From NCBI GenBank assembly GCA_011526105.1, contig WYAZ01000128.1, forward strand, positions 1-64,000: a DNA stretch of 64,000 nucleotides, in the 5' to 3' direction. Position numbers and translations under genes: made by a program. This stretch comes from Deltaproteobacteria bacterium (lineage in GTDB: Bacteria > Myxococcota > Kuafuiibacteriia > Kuafuiibacteriales > Kuafuiibacteriaceae). Below the pieces are notes generated by a model. It worked only from the letters and a program-made list of their open reading frames with translations. It made no database searches and had not been told where the DNA came from. Positions 33,396 through 42,666 of this stretch are shown here, one piece after another. Numbering within the stretch: position 1 is the first letter of the stretch; the number at the start of each line of letters is the position of its first letter.

Positions 33396-33845
33396 GTGAA
33401 CGTTCCCGGCCTCGACTACGGCCCCTGGGTGATGGAGGGGCTGCGTTTGGTGATCCGCCGGGTCCTCGAGCAGGTCGCCCAGCACGGACTTCCGGGTGAT
33501 CACCACTTCTACATTACCTTCCTCACGCGCTCGCCGGGCGTAGTGCTGCCGCTACGGCTCCTCGAGCGCTATCCAAGTGAGATGACGATCGTGCTCCGCA
33601 GTCACTTCTGGGACCTTGCCGTGGAAGACGCGGGGTTCTCGGTGGGGCTCTCGTTCGATGGTCAGTCCGAGAAGCTGAGGGTTCCCTTTGCGGCTCTCGT
33701 GCGCTTTGTCGATCCGTCGGTGCAGTTCGGCCTGGAACTCGTGCCGCCCGCGCCCGAAGCGCCCGTGACCCCCGAGCCCGAAGTGCCCGATGAGCCTTCC
33801 CTCGGTGAGAACGTTGTCCGGCTCGATCGCTTCCGTCCTCGTTGA
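33396..33845 (+). CDS. SspB-like ClpXP specificity factor
   Basis: 149 residues from GTG 33396 (MNVPGLDYGPW...). The first 110 residues match the SspB fold: VMEGLRLVIRRVLEQVAQ helix, HHFYITFLTRSPGVVLPLRL, MTIVLRSHFWDLAVEDAGFSVGLSFDG and LRVPFAALVRFVDPSVQFGL. An acidic/Pro linker (PEAPVTPEPEVPDEP) follows, and the C-terminus NVVRLDRFRPR is the ClpX-binding tail. SspB delivers ssrA-tagged and other proteins to ClpXP. There is no sspA nearby, as expected outside gammaproteobacteria. The start is inferred from the family alignment. Confidence 0.88.
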   Translation: MNVPGLDYGPWVMEGLRLVIRRVLEQVAQHGLPGDHHFYITFLTRSPGVVLPLRLLERYPSEMTIVLRSHFWDLAVEDAGFSVGLSFDGQSEKLRVPFAALVRFVDPSVQFGLELVPPAPEAPVTPEPEVPDEPSLGENVVRLDRFRPR

Positions 33846-33850
33846 AACGG

Positions 33851-34360
33851 TCAGCCTCGCTTCTGTCCCCGCCCGGAGGATGACGCCGGTGGCCTTCGAA
33901 GCAGCTCACCGACGCCCTTTCGCGTTGCGGCCTCGAGTGCGTCTCGATCTCGGGGGGCGCCAAAGGAGATCCGACTCGAAACCTCGAGCCGCGAGCTCTC
34001 CATGAGCTGGAGACTCACCCGGTATTCACCGTCCACGAGCTCAATCGTACCGGTGGCGAGCTGCTTGGTCTTCAGCATGTCGCGCACGGAAGCCGACCAG
34101 TCTTCGCTCTCGGCGCTGAAGGCCTGGCGCCCCTGCTCGAGCTCGATCACCTTCCGAAGTGACTCTTGCGTCACGACCTGGAAGCCGCCCTGCCTCGTGA
34201 GTTCCGCGGCGAACAGCTCCATCATGAACGACTTCGTCTCCTCGTCCACGCCCTGACCCGCGAACGAGGTGACCGCGATCCGAGCGGGCACGTCCTGAGC
34301 CTGCGCGGGGGCGGCAACAACGGAGCCCAGCGCGAGCAGCGAGAGCTGGATGCACTTCAT
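33851..34360 (-). CDS. exported protein of CsgG/TolB-N-like type
   Basis: 169 residues. A signal peptide ends APAQA-QDV, and GGAGGTAGAGGT upstream fixes ATG 34360. The body PARIAVTSFAGQGVDEETKSF, MMELFAAELTRQGGFQVVTQ and ATGTIELVDGEYRVSLQLME has the alternating strand-helix look of the CsgG-like/LpoB-like/TolB-N fold used to bind partners at the outer membrane. A basic, Ser/Arg-rich end (SSSGRGQKRG) closes it. No lipobox, so it is probably soluble in the periplasm. The fold is inferred, and no function can be stated. It converges tightly with the SspB-like gene (6 bp). Confidence 0.65.
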   Translation of the reverse strand: MKCIQLSLLALGSVVAAPAQAQDVPARIAVTSFAGQGVDEETKSFMMELFAAELTRQGGFQVVTQESLRKVIELEQGRQAFSAESEDWSASVRDMLKTKQLATGTIELVDGEYRVSLQLMESSRLEVSSRISFGAPRDRDALEAATRKGVGELLRRPPASSSGRGQKRG

Positions 34361-34421
34361 ACCTCTACCTCCGTCCGTTCCGAACGAGACGTCTGGAGTC
34401 GAACCTTTCCCCGGCGCGAGG

Positions 34422-36260
34422 TCAAACTGTGCCTCGCGGCTGATCCGAAGCAGGAGGCACACTGGGGCGGAGCTGGGGCGGAGGACTCGAGGCCAAGACC
34501 GTGACTTCGCTCGCGGACATCGGCCTCGCCAGGAGGAAGCCCTGAGCGAAGTCACATCCGCGTTCCTGCAGCCATTCGAGCTGTTCGTTCCGCTCTACCC
34601 CTTCCGCGACGACCTCCAGCCCAAACAGCTTGGCGAGCTGAACGAGGAGGTCGAGAATTGCCACGTCCCCCGAATCCACCCCGATTCCGTCGACGAAGGA
34701 GCGATCGAGCTTCAAGTGAGAAGCGGGCAAACGTTTGAGATACGCGAGCGAAGAGTGCCCCATGCCAAAGTCGTCGAGCGCCGCCTTAAACCCGAGCGCG
34801 CGCAGGCCGCGCAGGAGCTCCGCGCTCCGTTCTGGGTCGCGAATGGCCGCGCTCTCAGTGATCTCGAGAACCACGCGGTCCTTCGCGAGCGGATGCTCCA
34901 TCGCCAGAACACGCATCCACTCGAGAAAGCTCGGATCCTCGAGCGTTCGTGCGGACACGTTGGCGGCTGCCCAGAGATCGATCCCACCTGCGTCCCATTC
35001 TTCGAGCTGCAGAACCACCTGCTCGAGCATCATGCGGTCGAGGTAGACGATCTGGCCCGTCACTTCAGCCGTCCCGACGAAGGTCATCGCGCCAAGAAGC
35101 CCTCGTTGCGGGTGCTTCCAACGCACGAGCGCCTCGACCCCGACCATCTTCTGACGCTGGAGCTCGAAGATGGGCTGAAAGTGGGGCAGCAGCTCCTTGC
35201 CGGCGAGCGCGCGCCAGAGCTCCACTTCGAGCTCGCGCTCCCGCTCCGGATCTTGAACCGGGTCATAGTGCATGATGCGCGCAGACTGCGTTCGCGCGAG
35301 ATCCGTGGCGCGCTCGGCCCTTCGGATCAGCCCCGAAGCGCCTGAGCCTTCGTGCGGCCACGATGCCACGCCCACCCGGCTCTTCATTCGGATGCTCCCG
35401 TGTGCGCTTGGAATGGCTCGCTCCGCCGCCTCCGCCAGCGTTTCCGCCAAGCCGATCGCCGCCTCGGCCGTGCATCCCTTGGCGAGGAGTCCGAACCTGT
35501 CTCCCCCCAGAAAGACCAAGAGCGTCCCCTCCGGCGCGGACGCGACGAGACGCTGACCCACCTCACGCAGAAGTCCCAAAGCGAAGTCTCGTCCGTAGCC
35601 GTCCTCGATCGTCTTGAACCGACACAACTCGACGAGGAACAGGGTCGCAGGGCGAACGCCGAGAGCCTTGACCGCGCCATCGAGCAGACGACGATTCGCG
35701 AGGTCGGTCTCTGGGTCGTGGGTGGCCAGGTGGTGCAGCTGTTCGTTGGCACGGCTGAGCAGCGAAGTCTGATGGCGAAAGACCATCCCCACCGCCATCG
35801 CGGTGCCGCAGAGGAACCAACCAGCGAGCCCTTCTAGGCCAAGACCGAATCGAGAGGCCACGAGCGTAAAGCTGAGCGGCGCCATCGCCGCCACCCCACG
35901 CCATCCATCGATCGCGATCGTCACCAAGATCGGAAAGAAAAAGAGGACCACGTAGGTGGAGACGCCGGCGTCGACCCGCATGGGCAGGCTGCCGGCAAGG
36001 TCCGCGTACCACGCCCAGTACGGAACGAGCGCGAACAGATGCAGGCGGATGAAGTGCATCGGAAAGCGAACACGCGAGGCGGCAAACAGACCGATGGTCA
36101 GGGCCGCGTAGACGCCGAAGCCGAGGACGTCGGCCCGAGCTCCGTCCAGGGCGAGCAGAGGCAGCGCCATGGCGAGGACCACGCCCGCGAAGATCCAGTA
36201 GCGTTCGAGGAGCCAGTCGTGCGATTCGAGGTGAAGCGGCGCAGTGAGTGAGAGCCGCAT
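34422..36260 (-). CDS. membrane GGDEF(degenerate)-EAL cyclic-di-GMP phosphodiesterase
   Basis: 612 residues from ATG 36260. Six hydrophobic segments occupy residues about 20-180. The GGDEF domain (about 195-350) has lost the active site: the signature reads [13 protein letters not shown] (GGDRF), so no cyclase activity is expected. The EAL domain (about 365-605) is complete: [46 protein letters not shown] and QGFLLARP. It should hydrolyse c-di-GMP, with the degenerate GGDEF perhaps binding GTP as an activator. The FNR-like regulator gene lies upstream on the same strand, 164 bp away. Confidence 0.9.
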   Translation of the reverse strand: MRLSLTAPLHLESHDWLLERYWIFAGVVLAMALPLLALDGARADVLGFGVYAALTIGLFAASRVRFPMHFIRLHLFALVPYWAWYADLAGSLPMRVDAGVSTYVVLFFFPILVTIAIDGWRGVAAMAPLSFTLVASRFGLGLEGLAGWFLCGTAMAVGMVFRHQTSLLSRANEQLHHLATHDPETDLANRRLLDGAVKALGVRPATLFLVELCRFKTIEDGYGRDFALGLLREVGQRLVASAPEGTLLVFLGGDRFGLLAKGCTAEAAIGLAETLAEAAERAIPSAHGSIRMKSRVGVASWPHEGSGASGLIRRAERATDLARTQSARIMHYDPVQDPERERELEVELWRALAGKELLPHFQPIFELQRQKMVGVEALVRWKHPQRGLLGAMTFVGTAEVTGQIVYLDRMMLEQVVLQLEEWDAGGIDLWAAANVSARTLEDPSFLEWMRVLAMEHPLAKDRVVLEITESAAIRDPERSAELLRGLRALGFKAALDDFGMGHSSLAYLKRLPASHLKLDRSFVDGIGVDSGDVAILDLLVQLAKLFGLEVVAEGVERNEQLEWLQERGCDFAQGFLLARPMSASEVTVLASSPPPQLRPSVPPASDQPRGTV

Positions 36261-36382
36261 CACCCCATTGTGTCTCGCGGTTGAGCACTCAGCAATCCTC
36301 CGTGCAATCCGCAGCGAAGGTACTCGTATGGGCGTGTCAGATGATGGAGGACGGCGTCCGGGCGCGCTCCCACCGCGGGGCA

Positions 36383-36406
36383 CATCCGACGACCCGACAT
36401 CGGATG
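36383..36406. terminator. 7-bp inverted repeat between FNR-like and EAL genes
   Basis: CATCCGA (36383-36389) and TCGGATG (36400-36406) form a perfect stem with a 10-nt loop, 18 bp beyond the FNR-like stop codon on the minus strand. It may be a terminator for that gene or an operator for the EAL gene; no T-run is visible. Confidence 0.35.
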
Positions 36407-36424
36407 CTCGCCCGCGCCACCAGG

Positions 36425-37063
36425 TCAATCGAGCGTCGTGGCCTTCACGCGGCGCCCGCTCACCGCGATGCTCCCCTCCTTCGCCATCTTCTGCAGCGCG
36501 CGAGAGATCGTCCCGACCGACAGGCCGAGCAACTCCGCGAGCTCATCCCGCGACAGTGGCAGGTGAACCCACTCGTCTTTGCCCGCCCCCTGAAGGAAAC
36601 GCGCGATCGTATCGCGAACGCGCTCCTCCGCCGACATCGCCCCGAGTCGAACGAGGCTCGTCTTCAAAACCCCGATCTGCTCGATCAGCGCCTGCCGAAT
36701 CGCGTCGGCCTGCGCTGGAGCTCGATCGATGAGTTCGGTCGTCGGCACCACGCAGACACGAGCGGAGCACAGAGCGCTGGTCGTGGTCTGGTACGTGGAG
36801 GTCGAGAGCGCCTCGAAGCCCGCGATCTCGCCCGGCGCCAGAAGTCGCACGAGCTGCTTGCGGCCATCGGGCAGATGGATCTCCTCCTTGAGGAAGCCCT
36901 CGATCAGCGGGAATACGTAGTCGCTTCGAGCGCCCTCCGCCGTGACCACATCCCCGGCGCCAAGGAGGCGATGCCCCGAATCTAGACCACCTTCACAGTG
37001 CTCGCACCGCGAACTCGGCGACAAGCCGTGCCCCAGCACCGGACAGCCCTCCCGTTTCCGCAT
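36425..37063 (-). CDS. Crp/Fnr family regulator with possible Fe-S cysteines
   Basis: 212 residues from ATG 37063. N-terminal Cys7, Cys20 and Cys23 (EGCPVLGH...SSRCEHCEG), a cyclic-nucleotide-type beta-roll (30-120) with Cys104 in [13 protein letters not shown] where E. coli FNR has Cys122, a dimerisation helix, and the winged helix [21 protein letters not shown]. Four suitably placed Cys suggest an oxygen- or NO-sensing cluster, although spacing differs from E. coli FNR. The recognition helix keeps Ser-Arg of FNR but has Gly in place of the specificity Glu. A likely promoter (TTCACT-N18-TATAGT) ends very close to the ATG, so the transcript may be near-leaderless. Confidence 0.85.
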   Translation of the reverse strand: MRKREGCPVLGHGLSPSSRCEHCEGGLDSGHRLLGAGDVVTAEGARSDYVFPLIEGFLKEEIHLPDGRKQLVRLLAPGEIAGFEALSTSTYQTTTSALCSARVCVVPTTELIDRAPAQADAIRQALIEQIGVLKTSLVRLGAMSAEERVRDTIARFLQGAGKDEWVHLPLSRDELAELLGLSVGTISRALQKMAKEGSIAVSGRRVKATTLD

Positions 37064-37300
37064 CGGCGACAACTATACACCACCGTTCATGCTGAAGTGA
37101 AAGACGGGGTGCGGCCCAAGATCGAGATCGAACACCCGCTCGATCCGACGACCCCGCAAACACGAGAGGGCAATCTTCCTGCCCCACTCGACCTCTGGCA
37201 GCCCAGGCACGCGGAGCTCTCCCTCGGGTGATCTGCCCGGTCTTCGACCGCTTGCCAAGCGCGGTTCAGTCCCACCAAGCTGCGCGAAGGAACACGAAGA

Positions 37301-37534
37301 ATGCTCGGCCGAAAGACACCTTCGAAGAACCTCGTCTTGAGCGTGGGGGGCATGACCTGTATGGGCTGCGCCGGGCGTCTCGAGCGCACCGTCAAGAGCG
37401 CGCCCGGCGTCGAGTCGGTGGAGGTCACCCTCGAACCTGGGGCGGTGAAAGTGAGCGGCGCGGTGTCGGAAGACGAGCTCGCGGCGCTGGTCGTGAAGGC
37501 AGGCTTTGTGCCGCGGCCCGGCCAACCTGGATGA
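37301..37534 (+). CDS. heavy-metal-associated (HMA) domain protein, CopZ-like
   Basis: 77 residues forming one HMA domain: VLSVGGMTCMGCAGRLERTV carries the metal motif MxCxxC, followed by VESVEVTLEPGAVKVSG and DELAALVVKAGF. It is a cytosolic copper(I) chaperone or a heavy-metal donor. No P-type ATPase or Cue-type regulator is adjacent, so the partner is elsewhere. AAGGA upstream supports ATG 37301. The 237 bp between the FNR-like start and this gene contain no other gene that I can support. Confidence 0.87.
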   Translation: MLGRKTPSKNLVLSVGGMTCMGCAGRLERTVKSAPGVESVEVTLEPGAVKVSGAVSEDELAALVVKAGFVPRPGQPG

Positions 37535-37611
37535 GCGGTGCCCCGCTCGCGCACCGAGCGCCGGCGCACGCCCCATTTGCCGAAAGCCAGCGCGAGTCGT
37601 AAGGTCCGCCC

Positions 37612-39351
37612 GTGTACGAGGAGGCCCCGGGGACGAAGGTCTTGGCCAACGAGGTGGCCCGGACGCTACAGGTCTTCGCCCGAGCCGCTCGCGCTCGCCA
37701 GCTCTACCAGCCCAACAACGTCGTGCTCGTGCGGCTCATGTCCGATCTGGGCGCCGCATTTCAAGCAGTTCTCCAGAAGTCCCCGGAGCTCTCGCTGCGG
37801 GTCCGCGCCGACGCGTTCGTCCTCCAGGGGGAGCCCGTGCTCGAAGAGCCAAATCCCGACGACTCCATCCCTTTCACCTTCTTTCGAGATGGGATTCGTC
37901 GACTGGACATCCAGGCGGGCCTGACGGCCGAGGAGATCGAGGTACTCGTCGCGGCGACCACTGCCGGGGTTCGGTACACTGGGCTCGGTGATGACCTCGT
38001 CAGCTATCTGTGGCGACACGACCTCGAGCACCTCCGCTACGTCGTCGTGGACACCGCCATCGTCGACGCGCCGGGTGGTGCGGCTGGGGCCGACCCCAAG
38101 ACCGGAACCGCCGACGAGCTCGACCGAGAGATCGACGCTCTGCTCGCGCTCATCTACGGGAGTTCGAGCGACGACGTGGGCCCGAAGTCCGTGCGGGTGG
38201 ACGCCGACGATATCCCAGCGAAGAAGCTTGCCGAGGCGCTCGACCGCATCGACGAACGCATCCCCGGCTTCTACCCGGCTCGAACGCTCGACGTCGCGCC
38301 CGCGGTCGCTGCTGCGCTCGCCCGCGAGGTCGAGCAGGAAGACGAGACGCGAATCACGCTGCGCGCGTTCTCCTCTGCGCTCGATGCCCTCGCCAGCCCG
38401 TTGGCCGCGAGTGTGTCCGAGGGCCTCTTCGAGGCGCTGCTTCGGCTCTTCGATACCGCATTGGTGAGCGGCGACCTCGATCTTCCTGCACGCATCCTCT
38501 TGGGGGTGCGAGAACTGAGCACCTACGAGCACGCTCGCAGTTCGGCCGAGCGCTGGGTGGCTGAGGCGACCCAAGAAGCGCGCCTGCGGCAGGCCACTTC
38601 GGTCTTCACGCAGCACCCAGACGTCGAACACCTTCGTTCGCTCGCGGGTTTCTTCCGCGCCTGCGGACGAGCCGGCACCTTCGCCCTGCTCGCGATCATC
38701 CCTCGAATCGAGAAGGCAGAGCTGAGGCGAATGGTGTCCGCGCTCGTGCTCGAGATCGGGGTTTCTTCACTCGACCCGCTGCTGCAACTCCTCGCTCAAG
38801 AGCAAGCCTACGTCGCACAAGAGGCGGTCTTCTTGCTCTATTCGCTCGGTACGGAGGAGTCCCTGTCCGCCCTGCACGGGGCCATCGATCATCCACAGGC
38901 CCTGGTGCGCCTCTCCATTCTGGCCGCGGCCCGGAAGACCTCGAGCGATCACGGCCTCGAGCTCGCGAGGCGGTACATGGAGGACTCCGACCCGCAGGTC
39001 GTCGAGTTCGCCGCGCAGACCCTCGGCGAGCTGGGTGATGAGGCCTGCACCGCGGCGCTCGAGGAGCGCATCCAGTCCGACGAGATGAGTACGCTGCCAC
39101 CGGCACTGCGCCGGGTCCTGTTCTCTGCCTATGCTCAGATGAGAGGCACCCTCGCCGTACCCACACTCGGCCGCATCCTGAAGAGCAGCGACGAGGCGAC
39201 TCAGCTTGCCGCGATCGCGGCGCTGGGAATCGTCAGGACGCCGGGGGCCATCGCCGCGCTTCGCCAAACCGGGTTCTCGTTCAACAAGCGAATCCGCAAC
39301 GCGGTTAGAGAGGCCCTCGAGCCCGGGTCGAGCGAGGAGGAGGCTCCGTGA
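37612..39351 (+). CDS. HEAT-repeat protein with N-terminal domain shared with the next gene
   Basis: 579 residues starting at GTG. Residues 10-130 (QLYQPNNVVLVRLMSDLGAAF, LRVRADAFVLQGEPVLEEP, GLTAEEIEVLVAATT) resemble the first domain of the downstream HD-GYP/pseudokinase protein. An acidic linker follows, then alpha-helical repeats from about 200 to 570, ending in clear HEAT units (VRLSILAAARKTSSDHGLEL, VVEFAAQTLGELGDEACTAAL, TQLAAIAALGIVRTPGAIAAL). It is probably a cytoplasmic scaffold. The stop overlaps the next start by 4 bases (GTGA), so the two proteins are translationally coupled and likely to interact. Confidence 0.78.
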   Translation: MYEEAPGTKVLANEVARTLQVFARAARARQLYQPNNVVLVRLMSDLGAAFQAVLQKSPELSLRVRADAFVLQGEPVLEEPNPDDSIPFTFFRDGIRRLDIQAGLTAEEIEVLVAATTAGVRYTGLGDDLVSYLWRHDLEHLRYVVVDTAIVDAPGGAAGADPKTGTADELDREIDALLALIYGSSSDDVGPKSVRVDADDIPAKKLAEALDRIDERIPGFYPARTLDVAPAVAAALAREVEQEDETRITLRAFSSALDALASPLAASVSEGLFEALLRLFDTALVSGDLDLPARILLGVRELSTYEHARSSAERWVAEATQEARLRQATSVFTQHPDVEHLRSLAGFFRACGRAGTFALLAIIPRIEKAELRRMVSALVLEIGVSSLDPLLQLLAQEQAYVAQEAVFLLYSLGTEESLSALHGAIDHPQALVRLSILAAARKTSSDHGLELARRYMEDSDPQVVEFAAQTLGELGDEACTAALEERIQSDEMSTLPPALRRVLFSAYAQMRGTLAVPTLGRILKSSDEATQLAAIAALGIVRTPGAIAALRQTGFSFNKRIRNAVREALEPGSSEEEAP

Positions 39352-41999
39352 GTGGGGAGCTTCGGCCGGATGGCAATGCGCCTTCGCCTGAGCGAGCCGC
39401 CGAGCTCGCGCGGGCCTTCCTGTCCGCCATGTTCATGGGCCTTCGCACCGCTCAGGTGCATGACCCCCAGAACGCGGCCTTTCAGAACGCGATCGACACC
39501 GTTCGGCGTGCCGCGGGCGAGCTCTACTCGGTCACCGGCCCGTTCACGTTCCAGCTCGTCGAGGGATCCATCTTCCTCAACGGTACCCGGCTTCGCTTCG
39601 ACGGCAACCTCTTTCAGACGATGAAGAAGCTCGGCGATCTGCTCGAGAGCCGACAGATGGGCGGCATCAAGATCAGCGGTCCCCCGAGCGAAGCCACGAT
39701 TCGCAAGTTGATCCTTCTCTTTGCACCCGGGGACCACCAACGCGACAGCGCCTCGAAAGAAGATCTGGAGGCCGGACACATCGGGCTCCTCGGCGTGCAG
39801 CGCTTCGCGGAGGCGAGGACGAGTCTCCAGATCGACCGTCGAATCTTCGCGGTCCAGACCTACGCGAAGCTCATGCTCGCCCTCACGGAACAAAGGGAGC
39901 GTCTGCAGAGGGAAGAGACCTCGAGCTCGGGCGCTTCCTCCCCTCGCCTTCGAGCCGTTCGTTTGATGCATGACTTGGTCGAACTCGCGCAGGATCGCAT
40001 CGACTTCCTCACCAAGCTCGGCATGAACCGCTCGGGCGCCGCCCCAAACCTCCTGCTTGCGGTCAACAGCGCCCTCTACGCGGTGGCGCTGGGCCAGGCG
40101 GTCGGGCTCGGTCGGCAGGACCTCGTGAGTGTCGGGGTCGCGGCCCTGTTCCACGACGTCGATGGGGCCTCGGATAGCCGGGCCGCCTCGGCCGATGGTC
40201 CGCTCGAGCCGGCCCTCGGACTCGAGGTGACGGACGGTCTGAGTCGAGTCCCCTGTTCCTCGACCGAGGCCGAGCTCCGCGCGTCGTTCGGACGGATCCT
40301 GGCGAGCGGCGACCTAGGCCGTTCGGGTCTCCTACGCGCCGCCATCGTCGGCGAGCAGGCGCGCCTGACCAACGATCGGTTCGCGTGGGGCTCCGCACGC
40401 CCGTGGCCCCATCCGTTCTCCCGTTTGGTGGGCACCGCGTTGCTCTTCAGTGCCCTGACGCTCGGCGTAGGTCCAGAGCTCAGTCGCGCGCTGCATCCCC
40501 TCGATGCTCTCCTGGTGATGATGCGAGACACCACCGAGCGGATCGATCCGCACCTGGTCGATGCACTGATCAACCTCTTGCGTGCCTATCCCGTGGGCGC
40601 GGAGGTCCTTTTGGACTCGGGTCGCCGCGGCCGAGTCCATCACTACACCGATCGTTGGGACCGGCCGGTGGTGCAGCTCCGCCGGAGCGCGGGTGAAGCG
40701 GAGTTGGTCGATCTGTCGGCGCTGGAAGACGGCCGCTTCGGAGATCGGATTCGCGCCACGCTGATGTTTCTCGGAGAGCCCGAGCTGCCCGTGGCTGCGC
40801 CCGCGCGCGGCCGATCATTGGTCGCGCCCGAGATACCGAGGGCGAGCTTGCTGGCCGGCCCTCGAACTCAGTCGTATCAGACCGAGATCCCCCGCGGTGG
40901 GGAGGAGGTCACCGCGCTCGACACCACAGTCATTCCTCCGCTCGATGCAGAGTTGACGCTGGGGCCGGTCACCGCCGACCTACTGCCTCCGGCGTCCGAG
41001 GAAGACACCCCGCCGCCACATCCGTTCTTCATCCCCGACGACGCCACCGAGGAGCACGCGCTGCCGCCGGAGTTTGAGGGCAACACCGAGAGGGTGAGTG
41101 AACCCGTCTCGCAGATCGACTTCGAAGTGAGTGTCGGCTCGGCGCCCATCACCGAGGTGGAGCCGCTCCCTACGGCCGCTCTGCTCGATCACGCCGCGGA
41201 GTCGAGCGGCTCTATGCGGCTGCTCGGCTACGAGCTGCTCGCGGAGATCGATCGCCGAGATCACCGCCGGGTATACGCGGGACGCGACGGAGGAGACGGC
41301 AGCGACACGCTCATCTACACCCTCGTTGCGGAGGATCTGCCAGGTGGGGCGGCGGCCCGAGAACGAGCGCTGCTGCTGTTCGAGCGTGAGGCGCGCCTCG
41401 CGGGGCGGGTCTCGCATCCGGCGCTGCCGCGCTTGAAGCTGGCGGGCCTGCACGGCGACACGCGAGTCCTCGTCTACGAGCGGCCGGAGGGAACGAAGCT
41501 GCGGTATCGCTTGATGGCGGGACAGACCTTCGAGTCTCGGTCGCTCCGACGACTCGTCCGCGGGGTGGCCGAGGCGCTCCACCATTTGCACGAGCGCGGG
41601 GTTGTGTTCTGTGCGCTCGGGCCAGAGACCGTGAGCTGTACAGAAGAGGGTGATGCGTCTCTTCTCGATCTGTCGCTCGCGGCCCCGATGGATGAAGCGC
41701 CCCATCCACGCCTGCTCGAGCAGGCCTATCTCTTGTCACCGGAGTTTCGCAGTGGCGCGCGTTTTGGACCCAAGTCCGATCAGTACGCTCTCGGCGGCCT
41801 GCTCTACGAGATGCTCACGGGCAAGAACCCGGGCGGCGCCCTGGCGCAGAGCCCTGCGCGTCTACGCGCCCCGGACGAGCTAAATGCCGGGGCGGATCCG
41901 CTGCTCTCTGCGGCCGCGATGCGCATGCTCGACCCACTTCCCGGCGCGCGGTTCGAGAGCTGTGAGGCAATCGCGATGCATCTGACGAGGAGCGAATGA
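39348..41999 (+). CDS. degenerate HD-GYP / serine-threonine pseudokinase fusion
   Basis: 883 residues. Residues 10-125: same type of N-terminal domain as the HEAT protein (QVHDPQNAAFQNAIDTVRRA, FTFQLVEGSIFLNGTRLRF). Residues about 170-470: HD-GYP-like helices with AALFHDVDG, but the first metal His and the GYP box are absent, so hydrolysis is unlikely. Residues 500-615: acidic, Pro-rich linker. Residues 623-883: protein-kinase fold lacking the VAIK Lys, the HRD loop (here CALGPETV) and DFG (DLSLA), while the APE-like SPEF and DQYALGGLLYEMLTG regions remain, so it is a pseudokinase. It is probably a signalling scaffold. It overlaps both neighbours by 4 bases. Confidence 0.78.
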   Translation: MSGELRPDGNAPSPERAAELARAFLSAMFMGLRTAQVHDPQNAAFQNAIDTVRRAAGELYSVTGPFTFQLVEGSIFLNGTRLRFDGNLFQTMKKLGDLLESRQMGGIKISGPPSEATIRKLILLFAPGDHQRDSASKEDLEAGHIGLLGVQRFAEARTSLQIDRRIFAVQTYAKLMLALTEQRERLQREETSSSGASSPRLRAVRLMHDLVELAQDRIDFLTKLGMNRSGAAPNLLLAVNSALYAVALGQAVGLGRQDLVSVGVAALFHDVDGASDSRAASADGPLEPALGLEVTDGLSRVPCSSTEAELRASFGRILASGDLGRSGLLRAAIVGEQARLTNDRFAWGSARPWPHPFSRLVGTALLFSALTLGVGPELSRALHPLDALLVMMRDTTERIDPHLVDALINLLRAYPVGAEVLLDSGRRGRVHHYTDRWDRPVVQLRRSAGEAELVDLSALEDGRFGDRIRATLMFLGEPELPVAAPARGRSLVAPEIPRASLLAGPRTQSYQTEIPRGGEEVTALDTTVIPPLDAELTLGPVTADLLPPASEEDTPPPHPFFIPDDATEEHALPPEFEGNTERVSEPVSQIDFEVSVGSAPITEVEPLPTAALLDHAAESSGSMRLLGYELLAEIDRRDHRRVYAGRDGGDGSDTLIYTLVAEDLPGGAAARERALLLFEREARLAGRVSHPALPRLKLAGLHGDTRVLVYERPEGTKLRYRLMAGQTFESRSLRRLVRGVAEALHHLHERGVVFCALGPETVSCTEEGDASLLDLSLAAPMDEAPHPRLLEQAYLLSPEFRSGARFGPKSDQYALGGLLYEMLTGKNPGGALAQSPARLRAPDELNAGADPLLSAAAMRMLDPLPGARFESCEAIAMHLTRSE

Positions 42000-42556
42000 C
42001 GAGGCACATCGCTTTGCTCCGCGCCATCAACGTGGGCGGCACCGGCAAGCTCGCTATGAAGGACCTACGCGCGTTGTGTGGGCGCCTTGGATTCGAGAGC
42101 GCCGAGACCTATATCCAGTCCGGCAACGTCATCTTTGACTCGAAGCTCGAAGAGGCCGAGGTGAAAACGAAGCTGGAGCGAGCGTTGGCGCGTGAGATGG
42201 GCCGACCGGTGAAGGTGCTCGTACGAGGGGTTCGAGAGCTGTCGCGGGCGCTCTCAAAGAGCCCGTTTATCGAGTCGGCTCCGAAGCGAGTGCTCGTGTT
42301 CTTTTTCGATGAAGCCCCCTCAAAAGCACTCATCGGTGCGGTGCGACCTCCGGGCAACGAAGAACTCGTGGTCCGAGGGCGTGAGCTCTTCATTCATTTC
42401 CCGGACGGCATGGGCAAGAGCCGGCTGAAGATACCGCAGGCTGAGCTCGGCACTGGGCGCAATCTGAACACGCTTCGGAAGCTGGTGGAGCTGGCCGAGG
42501 CTCGTTCGCGGAGTTTGGGTCCAGTCGAGCGTCCCCCGAACTCGGCGCGTAGGTAG
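41996..42556 (+). CDS. DUF1697 domain protein
   Basis: 186 residues. The N-terminus TRHIALLRAINVGGTGKLAMKDL and AETYIQSGNVIFDS are the hallmark of DUF1697 (common in bacteria, no established function). RVLVFFFDEAP and FIHFPDGMGKSRLKI also match. It overlaps the pseudokinase stop by 4 bases (ATGA), forming the third gene of the coupled HEAT/pseudokinase unit. Cytoplasmic; no catalytic motif can be proposed. Confidence 0.87.
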   Translation: MTRHIALLRAINVGGTGKLAMKDLRALCGRLGFESAETYIQSGNVIFDSKLEEAEVKTKLERALAREMGRPVKVLVRGVRELSRALSKSPFIESAPKRVLVFFFDEAPSKALIGAVRPPGNEELVVRGRELFIHFPDGMGKSRLKIPQAELGTGRNLNTLRKLVELAEARSRSLGPVERPPNSARR

Positions 42557-42666
42557 GCGAATCTCCTGTCACCATGGGTTCGCACCTGAACTGGGGCCAG
42601 TCGTGCCGAGCCACGGTTCCATTTGCCAGAGGAGGGGGCCCGTACTAGAGGACCGGCGGCAGCCTC

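Noticed and set aside
37064-37080. Single TGTATAG half-site upstream of the FNR-like gene as a CarH target
   Set aside because: Only one half-site is present, without an adjacent second copy; it is better explained as the -10 element TATAGT.
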